A stretch of DNA of 64,000 nt from Deferribacteres bacterium (GTDB taxonomy: Bacteria > Zhuqueibacterota > Zhuqueibacteria > Zhuqueibacterales > Geothermadaptataceae), in assembly GCA_020633675.1 (NCBI GenBank), contig JACKDE010000003.1, positions 682,001 through 746,000 of the forward strand, read 5' to 3'. The translations under genes and the position numbers were made by a program. The notes beneath the pieces were generated by a model. It was not told where the DNA came from. It searched no databases and saw nothing but the letters and a program-made list of their open reading frames with translations. Of this stretch, positions 10,228-19,684 are shown piece after piece. Position 1 is the stretch's first letter, and each line of letters begins with the position of its first letter.

Positions 10228-12549
10228 TTAGCGCGAAACTGTAAATGTTTGACGAACCGTTGTCTCATTACCGCATCGGTCTAGGGCGCTGAAATCGAGC
10301 TGATGGCTACCAGCAGCCAACGGTTGACGCGGCGTATAGCTAATTAATCCGTGCTCTGGGTCATACTCGGCGATAACGCGCTGCCCGTCGATTTTCAAAA
10401 CCAGCGATTCTTCCGAGGCAAAGCCGGACTCACGATCGCGCGCGTACACGCGGATCGTGCCAGTTGAACGAATACTTTGGTTGCGCGATGGAGAACGCAC
10501 AGTGACGGTCGGTGCGATATTGTCAATGCCGACAGCGAAATCCTCCAGACTCAACACTTTGGCCGAGACTTCTTTGTTAACGGTATCAACGCGATTATCG
10601 ATAAAAATCCAGCGAGATCGTCCTACACGATAGTACACGCCCAATTGCTTCGGATGTGCAATTTGCACGCTGTCCGGGTAGGCAAGCGTGACCAGCGCAC
10701 CACCGTTGAGCGGCACATCCTGTGGAGCGGCGGTGTAAACATGGCTCAGCAAACGCGGCTCGCCAAGTCGCTCATGCCTTTCCTTCAGCTCAATTCTGCC
10801 ATACAAGTCGCGATACAATGAATTGCGGTCGAACGAAACGCGTGCCAAGCCGTCACCTGAAGTGAGTTGCCCTGCCGCGCCTTTGGCAATGCGATGGTTT
10901 TCAAAACTAATTTCCGATGCAGTCATTTGTCCGCTCACACCTTCGGCCTGCGCCAAAATCCGCACATTTCGGCCTTGCAAGTTTTTCTGGGGGATGACCA
11001 GCACAAACTCTAACAAGCTCTTTTGTAACGCTTCCGGATAGAGCGTGCTACCGTCGCCATGGGTCAATTCGATAAAAGGCTTTTTGGTCAGCGGCATATT
11101 GGCTTCGATGAATACGCGCACGTAGTCATCAAAAAACTCCGGCTGCAGGTTCAGGCTCAGATTGCGCGAATTCATCGCCTGCGGCTGCACGACGTAAAAG
11201 GCTGGCCATGAAGCCACGCCGTCTGCATCTTGTGCTAAAAAGCGAAAGGCTTTTGGCTGTGCTTGCCCGCGCCGCGCTGATAGTGTGAGCGGTAAAAAGC
11301 GCTGCAAGAAGTGATTCGAGCCGGAATTTTCATGGCGCAGCGTGGTTTGTAGTGTCCAGTTGCGTTCGCTAAACGTGTTGTTTTGCCAAATTTCAAGCGA
11401 CGCTACGTTCATCGGTTGCGGCGACTTTACAGCAAGCAAAACCAGCGAATCAGAAGCGGCAACGTCGGGCTTAAAGCGCAGCCACTTGCCAGCAACAAAA
11501 TTTCCGGTGATGGTGGAGCTGTTGCCAAAATAGTCCTTGGCAATAATTTCAAAACTGTGCATTCCCGGAGCAAGCTGACCGCCCGCGCCGGCCCCATTTC
11601 CGTTTTCTGCAATGCTCAGCATGCCTTTGGCTGGATTGGCTGATGCATAAAAGCTGAGGTGATTTTCGGGATCATCGAACAAATGGACGTAGCGGCCATA
11701 GCCCTGGCGTTCGAGACGGTAATCCCGTTCAAGCTGCACATATTTGTTCTGGCTGTAGCTGAATTTATCATATTGAATGGTATAATGCAGTTGTCCATCA
11801 ATCAAAAGTTGAATTTGATAGGCATGAAAGCGGTTGCTGCCTTCATTGGTCACATCATAACACTTCAGCGCCAAGCCGACATCGCCTTCGAATGAAAAAG
11901 TTTCATTAATGCGATAACTATTGCGGCCGGTACTCTGCAGACTATAGCGCACAGGGCGAAAATCATCGTTAACGCGCGAGCCGAAGCCAACAGGCAGTAC
12001 CGCAAAGCCGGTTAAAATTGGCGCGACATCGTCATCTATTGCATAACCTTTGAGCAGTGGATTGAAAGGCCGGTTTTGGGCATCGCGCATTTCGAAATGA
12101 AGATGAGGCACACCGATACCGGTTTCGCCGGTATATGCCAGAACATCCCCTTTTTTTACCGGAAAGGCATCTTCCGTCAGATAACGATCAATGCTGTATT
12201 TGCCACTTTTTTCCTGTTGGCGGGCGACATACGCTTCCAGCTCAGGATTGAATCCATCGAGATGCGCATACAGCGCAATCTCACCCGTGTCGAGTTTCTG
12301 ATAAATTACCTTGCCGTAACCAAAGGGCGAAACCCGGATGCGTTGTATATAACCATCGCGTACAGCAAAAACTTTGTAGCCGGTTCTGTTCCATGTTTTA
12401 ATATCGATCGCGGCATGCATCCGCCGCGGACGGGTTTCAGCAAAAGACGAGGTCATCCAGCGGCTGGCATCGGTTGGCCACAGGTAATCCTGCGCAAGGG
12501 AGGTTGAGGCAGCAAATAACAGGCAAGAAAAAATCAGTAATTGACGCAC
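10228..12549 (-). CDS. Secreted M23-family (LytM-type) metalloendopeptidase with Ig-like C-terminus
   Basis: 773 residues with a signal peptide (MRQLLIFSCLLFAASTSLAQ). The M23 catalytic domain is N-terminal, about residues 25-175: the first zinc ligands are in RRMHAAIDIKTW (H-x3-D), YAHLDG follows, and the HLHFEMRD motif gives the H-x-H pair, so the metal site looks complete. Downstream are several beta-rich, probably Ig-like stretches; the last begins near NIAPTVTVRSPS and resembles Ig folds of surface proteins. LytM enzymes cut peptidoglycan cross-bridges or recruit amidases, so a role in cell-wall turnover is likely. Having the peptidase first and a long Ig-rich tail after it is less usual than the reverse order. 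Confidence 0.88.
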   Translation of the reverse strand: MRQLLIFSCLLFAASTSLAQDYLWPTDASRWMTSSFAETRPRRMHAAIDIKTWNRTGYKVFAVRDGYIQRIRVSPFGYGKVIYQKLDTGEIALYAHLDGFNPELEAYVARQQEKSGKYSIDRYLTEDAFPVKKGDVLAYTGETGIGVPHLHFEMRDAQNRPFNPLLKGYAIDDDVAPILTGFAVLPVGFGSRVNDDFRPVRYSLQSTGRNSYRINETFSFEGDVGLALKCYDVTNEGSNRFHAYQIQLLIDGQLHYTIQYDKFSYSQNKYVQLERDYRLERQGYGRYVHLFDDPENHLSFYASANPAKGMLSIAENGNGAGAGGQLAPGMHSFEIIAKDYFGNSSTITGNFVAGKWLRFKPDVAASDSLVLLAVKSPQPMNVASLEIWQNNTFSERNWTLQTTLRHENSGSNHFLQRFLPLTLSARRGQAQPKAFRFLAQDADGVASWPAFYVVQPQAMNSRNLSLNLQPEFFDDYVRVFIEANMPLTKKPFIELTHGDGSTLYPEALQKSLLEFVLVIPQKNLQGRNVRILAQAEGVSGQMTASEISFENHRIAKGAAGQLTSGDGLARVSFDRNSLYRDLYGRIELKERHERLGEPRLLSHVYTAAPQDVPLNGGALVTLAYPDSVQIAHPKQLGVYYRVGRSRWIFIDNRVDTVNKEVSAKVLSLEDFAVGIDNIAPTVTVRSPSRNQSIRSTGTIRVYARDRESGFASEESLVLKIDGQRVIAEYDPEHGLISYTPRQPLAAGSHQLDFSALDRCGNETTVRQTFTVSR

Positions 12550-12730
12550 GGTGTCTCTCTAAGTCTTCAATATTAAAGGGAGAATTCAGCACAGATCAGC
12601 AGGGATTGGATCCATAAAATCTCTGGCAACTAAGTTAAAATTGCCGTGCAAAAAACAAAGGCAATTTTACCATTTTGTCGGTAAACCATCTAATTCCCAT
12701 CTGTGCATACTGATACACTATACCGACAAT

Positions 12731-12762
12731 AAAAAACCCCGCCGGAAATCCGTGCGGGGTTT
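12731..12762 (-). terminator. Rho-independent terminator of groESL
   Basis: Read on the minus strand, a 9-bp GC-rich stem (AAACCCCGC / GCGGGGTTT) is extended internally by CGG/CCG around an AAAT loop and ends in a run of T residues. It sits about 25 bases past the groEL stop codon. Confidence 0.85.
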
Positions 12763-12787
12763 AAAATCAAAAATGCGCTGAATGGCA

Positions 12788-14419
12788 TTAATACATGCCA
12801 CCGCCCATACCACCCGGAGGCATGGCTGGTGCTGGCGCTTCTTTTTCAGGTTTGTCAACGATGGTTGCTTCGGTCATCAGCAGCAACGAAGCGACAGACG
12901 AAGCATTTTCAAGCGCGACGCGAGCCACTTTGGTCGGATCGATGACGCCGGCTTTGATCAGGTCGGTGAATTCACCACTATCTGCATTATAGCCGAATGC
13001 GACATCTTTCGATTCGCGAATGCGTTGCACCACGATGGAGCCTTCTTCGCCTGCATTGTTTGCAATCTGACGAATGGGTTCTTCGAGTGCACGACGCAGG
13101 ATGTTCACGCCGATTTTTTCGTCGCCATCTGCTTGCACGCTATCCAGCGCCTTCTGCGCACGCAGGAAAACCACGCCGCCACCAGGCACGATACCTTCTT
13201 CGACAGCAGCGCGGGTGGCATGCAGTGCATCTTCGACGCGGGCTTTCTTCTCTTTCATCTCGACTTCAGTTGCAGCGCCGACGCGCAAGACAGCAACACC
13301 GCCGGCCAGCTTGGCCAAACGCTCTTGCAGCTTTTCTTTATCGTAATCTGAAGTCGTGCTTTCGATCTGTTTTTTGATTTGACCGATGCGGCCTTTGATA
13401 TCTTCTGTTTTGCCGCCACCTTCAACGATTGTGGTGTTGTCCTTGTCGATGGTCACGCGTTTTGCTTTGCCGAGATCGTTCAGCTGAGCATTTTCCAGCT
13501 TAAAACCGGTCTCTTCGCTGATAACACGACCACCTGTCAGCACCGCTATGTCTTCGAGCATGGCTTTGCGGCGATCGCCGAAGCCAGGAGCCTTGACAGC
13601 TGCTACCTTCAAGGTGCCACGCAATTTGTTCACGACCAGGGTTGCCAGAGCTTCACCATCAACATCCTCAGCGATAATCAACAGCGGTTTACCAGTCTGT
13701 GCAACTTTTTCGAGCACAGGCAGCAAGTCTTTCATAGCACTGATTTTCTTGTCGTAGATCAGCAACATCGCATCTTCGAGATCAGCTTCCATATTGTCAG
13801 GATCGGTGACAAAATATGGTGACAGGTAACCGCGATCAAATTGCATACCTTCGACTGTGTCGATGCCGGATTCGGTGGATTTTGCTTCTTCAACGGTAAT
13901 CACGCCATCTTTACCGACTTTTTCCATCGCTTCAGAAATATCTTTACCGATAGCTTTGTCGTTGTTTGCTGAAATCGTGCCGACCTGGGCAATCTCTTCT
14001 TTGCCAGCGATCGGACGGCTGATTTTTTTGATTTCGCCGATGACAGCTTGCACGCCCTTTTCAATACCGCGCTTAATGTGCGTTGGATTGGCGCCGGCGG
14101 TCACGTTTTTCAAACCTTCGGTGAAAATCGCTTGCGCGAGAACAGTTGCAGTGGTGGTGCCATCGCCAGCCACATCGCTGGTTTTGGAAGCCACTTCTTT
14201 CACCATCTGTGCGCCCATATTTTCGACTGGATCTTCGAGTTCAACTTCTTTTGCAACCGTCACACCATCTTTGGTTACGGTCGGTGCGCCGAATTTTTTG
14301 TCGATGACCACGTTGCGGCCTTTCGGGCCCAGTGTCACTTTTACGGCATTCGCCAGTTGGTCGACACCGCTTTTAAGAGCGTTACGACTTTCGACATCAA
14401 AATCTATGATCTTTGCCAT
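12788..14419 (-). CDS. groEL: Chaperonin GroEL (Hsp60)
   Basis: 543 residues, full length for GroEL. It opens MAKIIDFDVESRNALKSGVD, carries the ATP-site segment VTLGPKGRNVVIDK and DGTTTATVLA near residues 30-90, and ends in the classic Gly-Met tail (PPGGMGGGMY). It forms the double-ring folding chamber that works with GroES. groES lies 60 bases upstream on the same strand, a CIRCE operator precedes groES and a strong terminator follows groEL, so the operon is complete. One copy is present here. Confidence 0.99.
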   Translation of the reverse strand: MAKIIDFDVESRNALKSGVDQLANAVKVTLGPKGRNVVIDKKFGAPTVTKDGVTVAKEVELEDPVENMGAQMVKEVASKTSDVAGDGTTTATVLAQAIFTEGLKNVTAGANPTHIKRGIEKGVQAVIGEIKKISRPIAGKEEIAQVGTISANNDKAIGKDISEAMEKVGKDGVITVEEAKSTESGIDTVEGMQFDRGYLSPYFVTDPDNMEADLEDAMLLIYDKKISAMKDLLPVLEKVAQTGKPLLIIAEDVDGEALATLVVNKLRGTLKVAAVKAPGFGDRRKAMLEDIAVLTGGRVISEETGFKLENAQLNDLGKAKRVTIDKDNTTIVEGGGKTEDIKGRIGQIKKQIESTTSDYDKEKLQERLAKLAGGVAVLRVGAATEVEMKEKKARVEDALHATRAAVEEGIVPGGGVVFLRAQKALDSVQADGDEKIGVNILRRALEEPIRQIANNAGEEGSIVVQRIRESKDVAFGYNADSGEFTDLIKAGVIDPTKVARVALENASSVASLLLMTEATIVDKPEKEAPAPAMPPGGMGGGMY

Positions 14420-14479
14420 AGCTGTATAACCTCCAAAAATTATATAAAAGAATTCAAGAAATAAAATGCTGAGAGATAA

Positions 14480-14764
14480 TTAGATAATCGCGAGAATATC
14501 GCTTTCTCGCATAATCAAAAAATCTTCACCATCCACGGTGACTTCCTGGCCAGCATACTTGCCATACAACACCTTGTCGCCCTTCTTCACTTCCATCGCA
14601 ACCGCTGCACCAGAATCGGACACTTTGCCCGGTCCCACGGCGACGACTTCGCCCTGCATCGGCTTTTCTTTGGCTGTATCCGGAATAATGATGGAGCCTT
14701 GCTTCACTTCATCTTGTTCCAAAGGTTTGACCACAACACGGTCCGAGAGTGGCTTAATGTTCAT
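14480..14764 (-). CDS. groES: Co-chaperonin GroES (Hsp10)
   Basis: 94 residues, normal length. It opens MNIKPLSDRVVVKPL and contains the mobile-loop region (KQGSIIIPDTAKEKP) and the conserved GDKVLYGKYAGQEV segment near the C-terminus. It caps the GroEL cavity. It is the first gene of the groESL operon, with AAGGAGAC as ribosome-binding site just upstream of the ATG, and is preceded by a CIRCE element, predicting heat control through HrcA. Confidence 0.98.
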   Translation of the reverse strand: MNIKPLSDRVVVKPLEQDEVKQGSIIIPDTAKEKPMQGEVVAVGPGKVSDSGAAVAMEVKKGDKVLYGKYAGQEVTVDGEDFLIMRESDILAII

Positions 14765-14811
14765 TTTTTGTCTCCTTGGTTATCTTGGGATGTGTTAAAA
14801 CCAAACAATTC

Positions 14812-14838
14812 TTAGCACTCGCGATTACAGAGTGCTAA
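14812..14838 (-). promoter_or_regulatory. CIRCE operator (HrcA binding site)
   Basis: A perfect inverted repeat TTAGCACTC - 9 bases - GAGTGCTAA matches the CIRCE consensus exactly. It lies about 50 bases upstream of the groES start, just downstream of a plausible promoter, where HrcA would block transcription at normal temperature. hrcA itself is not in this window. Confidence 0.96.
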
Positions 14839-14848
14839 ATCGGCTTGT

Positions 14849-14876
14849 AATTTAGCTCTTTCTCAAAAAAAGTCAA
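14849..14876 (-). promoter_or_regulatory. Predicted sigma-70-like promoter of groESL
   Basis: On the minus strand a TTGACT -35 box (14876-14871) and a TAAATT -10 box (14854-14849) are separated by 16 bases. Predicted transcription would begin at or just before the CIRCE element, the usual HrcA arrangement. The boxes were assigned by eye. Confidence 0.55.
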
Positions 14877-15025
14877 GTTTTTTCATAAAAATTTCAAAAA
14901 TGTCAGACATTTTGCGCCAATCATTTTTAGGTATCTTAAAAATGCGTCATAATGACCGGCTCCTGGAGCACATTTTCGCTAATATGCAGGGACCAACAAG
15001 GCTGGATGAAGTGGAGTCTACGCTT

Positions 15026-16447
15026 TTATGAGGACAGACAGCCTCCCAAAATACGTTTCAACTCTTCCAAATCGGAGGGCAGGACGGTGCGCAGGTCGAG
15101 ATAGAGCGTTTCCTTTTGCAGGTAACCAAGCACTGCCGGCTCGGAAAGACGCAATTGCCTGGCAAGTTTTTCGATTTTGCCATCCTTTGCACGGATGGCC
15201 AGCGCGTAGCTCGGCAGTTTTTCGAGTGGCAATGCGCCACTGCCGGCGCTGGCTGCGCTTTTTTCGATGGCGACATCAAATCGCCGCGATTTCTTTACAA
15301 TGGCATCGAGCACATCTTTCGCACGCTTCAAAATATGCTCGACTTGCATTGAAAGCATGCCGACCACTGCATGCTGCGAGTGCAGTTGTTTCGGGTGCAA
15401 AAATAATCGAAGGGTATTTTCCAAAATCAGGTAGGTAAGTTTATCGCATCGCAGCGCGCGCATCAGTGGATTGCGCTTAATTTTAGAGATGAGGTTTTTT
15501 TTGCCGACAATGATACCGGCTTGCGGGCCACCCAGCATTTTGTCGCCGCTGAAGGTGATTACATCTGCGCCACCAGTCACACTTTCGCGCACTACCGGTT
15601 CATGCGGCAAGCCGAAATCGCGCAAATCCGTCAAAATGCCTCCGCCGAGGTCATGCAATACAAACAACCCATGCTCATGTGCCACGCTGACAAGCTCAGC
15701 GAGCGAAACCTGCGCCGTAAATCCCTGCACGCGATAATTGGACGTATGAACATGCAAAAACCCGGCAGTACGCTCCGAAATCGCATCGACAAAATCCCGT
15801 TTGTGGGTTTTGTTGGTGGTCCCTACTTCCACCATTTTTGTACCACTTTTTTTCATCACATCCGGAATACGGAAGGAGCCTCCGATCTCCACCAACTCGC
15901 CCCGCGAAATCACCACTTCTTTGCGATTGGCCAGCGAATTGAGCGCAATCAGCACCGCGGCAGCATTGTTATTGACAACACAGGCCGCTTCTGCACCGGT
16001 GAGTCGGCAAAGCAACTCCTCAACGTGTGACGTGCGATCGCCACGCTTGCCATCATCCAAATTCAGTTCGAGATTCATATAACCGGACATGAGTTCCTGC
16101 ACCGGCTTTGTGGCAACTTCGGAAAGGACTGCCCGCCCCAGGCCAGTGTGCAAAATAACGCCCGTGCAATTGATCACTCTGCGCAAAGATGGTCTGAGCA
16201 ATTGTTGGCATTTTGCTTCGAAAATCCGATAAACATCATCAACAACCTGATCCGGATTTTTTGGAGCACGCTTCTCATTGAGTACAGCATTGCGTGCTTC
16301 GTCCACTGATTCGCGCGCAAGAGTTGTGAGCAGCTCGCGGTGAATTTTTGCTAAAAACACACCGGCGACTTCCGACGACAATATCGACTCAATGGAAGGC
16401 AGCGATTTGAGCATGTCGACACGTTTTAGATCTTTACTATGCGGCAT
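15026..16447 (-). CDS. selA: L-seryl-tRNA(Sec) selenium transferase
   Basis: About 473 residues, the normal SelA size. It converts seryl-tRNA(Sec) to selenocysteyl-tRNA using selenophosphate and PLP. Visible family features are the N-terminal LPSIESILSS segment, NNNAAAVLIALNSLA, the SRGELVEIGGSFRIPDVM block and the PLP-lysine motif SGDKMLGGPQAG. The ATG at 16447 overlaps the end of the upstream MFS gene by 11 bases; an earlier ATG (16486) would overlap it by 50, and a later one at 16414 is possible. It is the last gene of a serB-MFS-selA overlapping operon. No selB, selD or tRNA-Sec was seen nearby, so the rest of the selenocysteine system must lie elsewhere. Confidence 0.95.
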   Translation of the reverse strand: MPHSKDLKRVDMLKSLPSIESILSSEVAGVFLAKIHRELLTTLARESVDEARNAVLNEKRAPKNPDQVVDDVYRIFEAKCQQLLRPSLRRVINCTGVILHTGLGRAVLSEVATKPVQELMSGYMNLELNLDDGKRGDRTSHVEELLCRLTGAEAACVVNNNAAAVLIALNSLANRKEVVISRGELVEIGGSFRIPDVMKKSGTKMVEVGTTNKTHKRDFVDAISERTAGFLHVHTSNYRVQGFTAQVSLAELVSVAHEHGLFVLHDLGGGILTDLRDFGLPHEPVVRESVTGGADVITFSGDKMLGGPQAGIIVGKKNLISKIKRNPLMRALRCDKLTYLILENTLRLFLHPKQLHSQHAVVGMLSMQVEHILKRAKDVLDAIVKKSRRFDVAIEKSAASAGSGALPLEKLPSYALAIRAKDGKIEKLARQLRLSEPAVLGYLQKETLYLDLRTVLPSDLEELKRILGGCLSS

Positions 16448-17633
16448 TTTCAGCAGGCTCCAGCGTTGTTTGCGAAAACGACTCACCCGGCAAAAGCAGA
16501 CTCGCTGCTATCGCCAAACTGAGAAAAACCATCATGCTATTCAGTGCGGAATGCAGCGTATATGCTTCAGCGATAAAGCCAAGAGGTGTCATCAACAACC
16601 CACCAGTCCCCCACCCCAAGCCAATCATCATCGCTGCCATGGTGCCCTCCCGCCCCGGAAACAACTCCTGCGCCATCACGATATTGACTGGCAGTGTCGA
16701 GTACAAAATAAAACTGCCCACCACCAGAGCCGCGATGCCAAAGACACTTTGTATGTGTAAAAAAATCAGAAAGAAAGGCAACGCTCCAACAAAACTGAAA
16801 ATTAGCATTTTTTTGCGGTCTAATCTGTCAGAGAAATAACCTCCCGTCAAAGCGCCGGCAGAGCCCGCAGCGATAAAAAGGGTCAGGCTCAAGCTGCCAT
16901 AAAAAAGTGGTACGCCGCGCTGTTTCAGAAGCAAGGGCAGGAACGTTCCGAAAGCCGTGATCGCAGACGCACGCGCGATCGCCATAAACTGGTGCAATCC
17001 GACTGTCAGCGACTTTCGACTGAAAATCTCATGGAAAGCTGGTTTGCGCAATGCGACCGGGCGCTTGTGTCCCGGAGGCGCATATTTGAGCAAGACCAAA
17101 AAGATCAGCACGGCCGGCAAAGCCATTATCGGCATCCACTTAAAGCCTGCCCACATCACCACCGGCACAACCACGATCGGACCGAGGGAATGACCAAAAT
17201 TGCCGGCCGTCAGAAAAAGCGACATGCTCCACCCCGCCCGTTTTTCGCTCACGCGCGCGACTGCTGCAGAACCAGCTGGATGATAGGCTGCCGTGCCGCA
17301 ACCCGAGAGCAGCAAGAGCGCCATCAACATCCCAATAGATGGCGCATAGCCGACAAAGCACATAAATACAGCTGTCACCAGCGGTCCGAGATACACAAAA
17401 CCGCGTTTGCCCAGCAAGTCGTTCAGCCAGCCGTAGACAGGCTGCAAAAAGGAGCCTGAAAAGGTAAAAACCGACGCCAGCATCCCTGCAACAGCAATTG
17501 AAAAATCCATTCGTTCCATCAAAAGCGGCAGCAACGGTGCCAAAAACCCGCTATAACTATCGTTGATGAAATGACCTGCTGCCAGCGCCATCAGCGCTTT
17601 TTTAGGCTTTTCAATGTGCAGTTTTTTCAGCAT
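16437..17633 (-). CDS. MFS transporter, fosmidomycin-resistance (Fsr)-like
   Basis: About 398 residues with around 12 hydrophobic segments. The N-terminal AGHFINDSYSGFLAPLLPLL and the central GTAAYHPAGSAAVARVSE and AGNFGHSLGP motifs match the Fsr-like branch of the major facilitator superfamily. These are drug/H+ antiporters and uncharacterised exporters. The ATG at 17633 is preceded by AAAAAGGAG and starts MLKKLHIEKPKK; it overlaps the serB stop by 23 bases. A longer frame to 17702 would run far into serB. The substrate is unknown, and the name does not prove fosmidomycin export. Confidence 0.88.
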   Translation of the reverse strand: MLKKLHIEKPKKALMALAAGHFINDSYSGFLAPLLPLLMERMDFSIAVAGMLASVFTFSGSFLQPVYGWLNDLLGKRGFVYLGPLVTAVFMCFVGYAPSIGMLMALLLLSGCGTAAYHPAGSAAVARVSEKRAGWSMSLFLTAGNFGHSLGPIVVVPVVMWAGFKWMPIMALPAVLIFLVLLKYAPPGHKRPVALRKPAFHEIFSRKSLTVGLHQFMAIARASAITAFGTFLPLLLKQRGVPLFYGSLSLTLFIAAGSAGALTGGYFSDRLDRKKMLIFSFVGALPFFLIFLHIQSVFGIAALVVGSFILYSTLPVNIVMAQELFPGREGTMAAMMIGLGWGTGGLLMTPLGFIAEAYTLHSALNSMMVFLSLAIAASLLLPGESFSQTTLEPAENAA

Positions 17634-18840
17634 CAACTCCTTTTTGTTCAATTGCTTGCCGCACAGTTTGTTCAGTGGCGCCGAGACAATACAGCAGACC
17701 ACGCAAATTGTTTTGCGTCAGCCGGCCATCAGCGACTTTTTGCAAAATTTCATATGCATTAAACGCGATGCCGAAACCGGCGTTTTGCAGCATAATTTCA
17801 TCATTCGCACCATCGCCAACTGCCACGACCTCCTCGCGCGTCAGCCCTTCATGCGCTGCAATTTCCGTTAAAATCCGCCCCTTCGCTTCCTTGTCGATAA
17901 TCGCTCCTTCGAGCCGGCCCGACACGACACCATCGACGATTTCGAGTTTGTTGGCAAAAACATAATCAAAGCCGAGAATGTCCTTCACCCGCTCTGCAAA
18001 AAAAGTGAATCCTCCCGAAATCAACGCCAACTTAAATCCCATCGTTTTCAAGGTGCGCACCACTTCCTGCGCGCCGGAGGTCAGCTTCATGCTGACAGCG
18101 ACTTCTTCGAGCACTTTCAGCGGTAACCCCTTCAACAAAGCGACACGCTGCCGTAATGCGTCGCTAAATTCGACTTCGCCTGCCATGGCCCGGCGGGTGA
18201 TGTGATTGACGGCATCGCCGACATTCGCCGCCTTGGCAAGTTCATCGATCACTTCGCCTTCAATGATGGTATTATCCATATCGAAAACCACCAGTCGGCG
18301 ACGCTGACGGTAGGGCGAATCCGGCTGAATAATGGTATCAAATCCAAACTCATCACAGGTTTTTTGAATCACTTCCTTGAGCACAGACAAATCGCGCAGT
18401 TCGCTGGCATCGACCCACAGTTCGAGCACCACCAGCTCGCCTTTTGCCAGATGATGCATGCGTTCGATGCTGACCCGGAAGTTGGCCAGTGCGTTGGAGA
18501 TTGCTTTTAAAATGCCGACTTTATCACGGCCGATGATGGTAAAAACCTGTAAATTTTTATCGACCACGCGCTGCATCTCATCCGGCGTCACAATCTCGAC
18601 ATGCAGGTCATGTTCAAATTGTTGTAAATTGTGAAGGAGGCGAGTGCGCGCTTTTTGCGCAGAATCCTGCGGCGAGATCGGCTCAGCGATCATCAATAAA
18701 ATATTGAGGCCGTAAAGGGCATTTTGCTCGACCGCGACGATATTCAGATTGGCATCTGTGACTGCCGTGGTCACATCGGCGATGATATACGGATTGTACC
18801 TGCCCTGCGAGCTGATAACCAAATAAGGATGCAGATTCAT
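17611..18840 (-). CDS. serB: Phosphoserine phosphatase with tandem N-terminal ACT domains
   Basis: About 409 residues. Roughly residues 1-170 form two ACT-like regulatory domains (for example VFTIIGRDKVGILKAISNAL). The C-terminal HAD domain has motif I DMDNTIIEGE, motif II around SGGFTFF and motif IV VGDGANDEIML. It hydrolyses O-phosphoserine to serine, the last step of serine biosynthesis; the ACT domains suggest amino-acid feedback. The ATG at 18840 follows TTGGAAAAT; an in-frame TTG at 18849 is less likely. First gene of an overlapping operon with the MFS transporter and selA. Serine is also the precursor charged on tRNA(Sec), so linkage to selA may be meaningful, but that is inference. 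Confidence 0.95.
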   Translation of the reverse strand: MNLHPYLVISSQGRYNPYIIADVTTAVTDANLNIVAVEQNALYGLNILLMIAEPISPQDSAQKARTRLLHNLQQFEHDLHVEIVTPDEMQRVVDKNLQVFTIIGRDKVGILKAISNALANFRVSIERMHHLAKGELVVLELWVDASELRDLSVLKEVIQKTCDEFGFDTIIQPDSPYRQRRRLVVFDMDNTIIEGEVIDELAKAANVGDAVNHITRRAMAGEVEFSDALRQRVALLKGLPLKVLEEVAVSMKLTSGAQEVVRTLKTMGFKLALISGGFTFFAERVKDILGFDYVFANKLEIVDGVVSGRLEGAIIDKEAKGRILTEIAAHEGLTREEVVAVGDGANDEIMLQNAGFGIAFNAYEILQKVADGRLTQNNLRGLLYCLGATEQTVRQAIEQKGVDAEKTAH

Positions 18841-19134
18841 ATTTTCCAATTCGGCTTGCTTTTTGCCAGTGTGCGAAGGCGCCCTGCCGTCTCACGTCTT
18901 CAAAGCACCGAACATACAATTATTTTTTTGAAAATGCAACGGCGAGGACTCTGCAGCAAAGCCTCAGAAGAAATTCATCTTACCTTTTAACGTGAGTTCG
19001 AGATAACTATTTCCCGCTTGAGTGGAGAGTCCGCTTCAGCCAAAACGCGGTAGAAAATGAAAATATTGAACTTAGAGTACAGAAGCTTTTGAACGGCTTC
19101 GACTCCGTTTTTGCTGAAGAATCTGATATTTTGC

Positions 19135-19581
19135 CTATATCGAAGTCAGGTTATTGAGATCCGCAATGGTATGCAGAGATACTTCGCCTGCGGTGATATT
19201 TTGGTGGGTCAATATCCTGCGCAAAGAGCCGGCCTGGCCAAGGTGGGAAGTCAGATGGGCGCTCAGGTGCAACAGGAATCGCTGAATGGAAAGTGACAAA
19301 TCAGCAGGTGGCTGTGGATAGGGAAGCGCCAGCACCGCCTCGTCGCGTTTGGATAGCACCTGCGCCACCACGTTTGCTGTTTCTCGCAATTTGGCGGTTA
19401 TCTCACCACGGCTGCCACCGCGAGTATTGAATTCGGCTTCACGATCGCGCTTGAAATCCGTGCCGCCCAGGACGTGTCCGACGAAATGCTGCTGGTTGCT
19501 GCAGATGTACAGGGCTAAATTACCAGCAGAATTGCTGACGTCTTCAGGGACCTGCCACGGGATTTCATTGTCCGGGAACAT
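19135..19581 (-). CDS. DinB-fold (DUF1572-like) protein, 5' end apparently disrupted
   Basis: The ATG-initiated frame gives 148 residues with the DinB/DUF1572 signature: SNSAGNLALYICSN near the start, GGTDFKRDREAEF, and a C-terminal FLLHLSAHLTSHLGQ supplying metal-binding histidines. Family members are four-helix-bundle proteins, some acting as thiol-dependent S-transferases; the role here is unknown. The N-terminal helix seems short. Upstream bases 19582-19654 continue to look coding but in two other frames: one reads ISEINQDFAALLAR, the next GLEVFAREV, the next EMFPDNEIPW. Restoring one base near 19611 and one near 19585 would join them. This suggests recent decay or assembly error, and no ATG is seen for the extended form. 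Confidence 0.65.
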   Translation of the reverse strand: MFPDNEIPWQVPEDVSNSAGNLALYICSNQQHFVGHVLGGTDFKRDREAEFNTRGGSRGEITAKLRETANVVAQVLSKRDEAVLALPYPQPPADLSLSIQRFLLHLSAHLTSHLGQAGSLRRILTHQNITAGEVSLHTIADLNNLTSI

Positions 19582-19684
19582 TTCACTTCACGGGCAAATA
19601 CCTCAAGACCCGGGCGAGCAAGGCGGCAAAATCCTGATTGATCTCTGATATAATCTTCCCCTTTTAGGCCTTAAACTGCGACTG

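Noticed and set aside
13857..14464. Long plus-strand frames opposite groEL
   Set aside because: Codon shadow of the conserved groEL gene.
18841..19134. tRNA (including tRNA-Sec) near selA/serB
   Set aside because: No cloverleaf or T-arm GGTTCGAATCC pattern was seen in this spacer.
19582..19660. Selenocysteine (in-frame TGA) explanation for the DinB gene 5' end
   Set aside because: The segments lie in different frames, so TGA readthrough alone would not join them.
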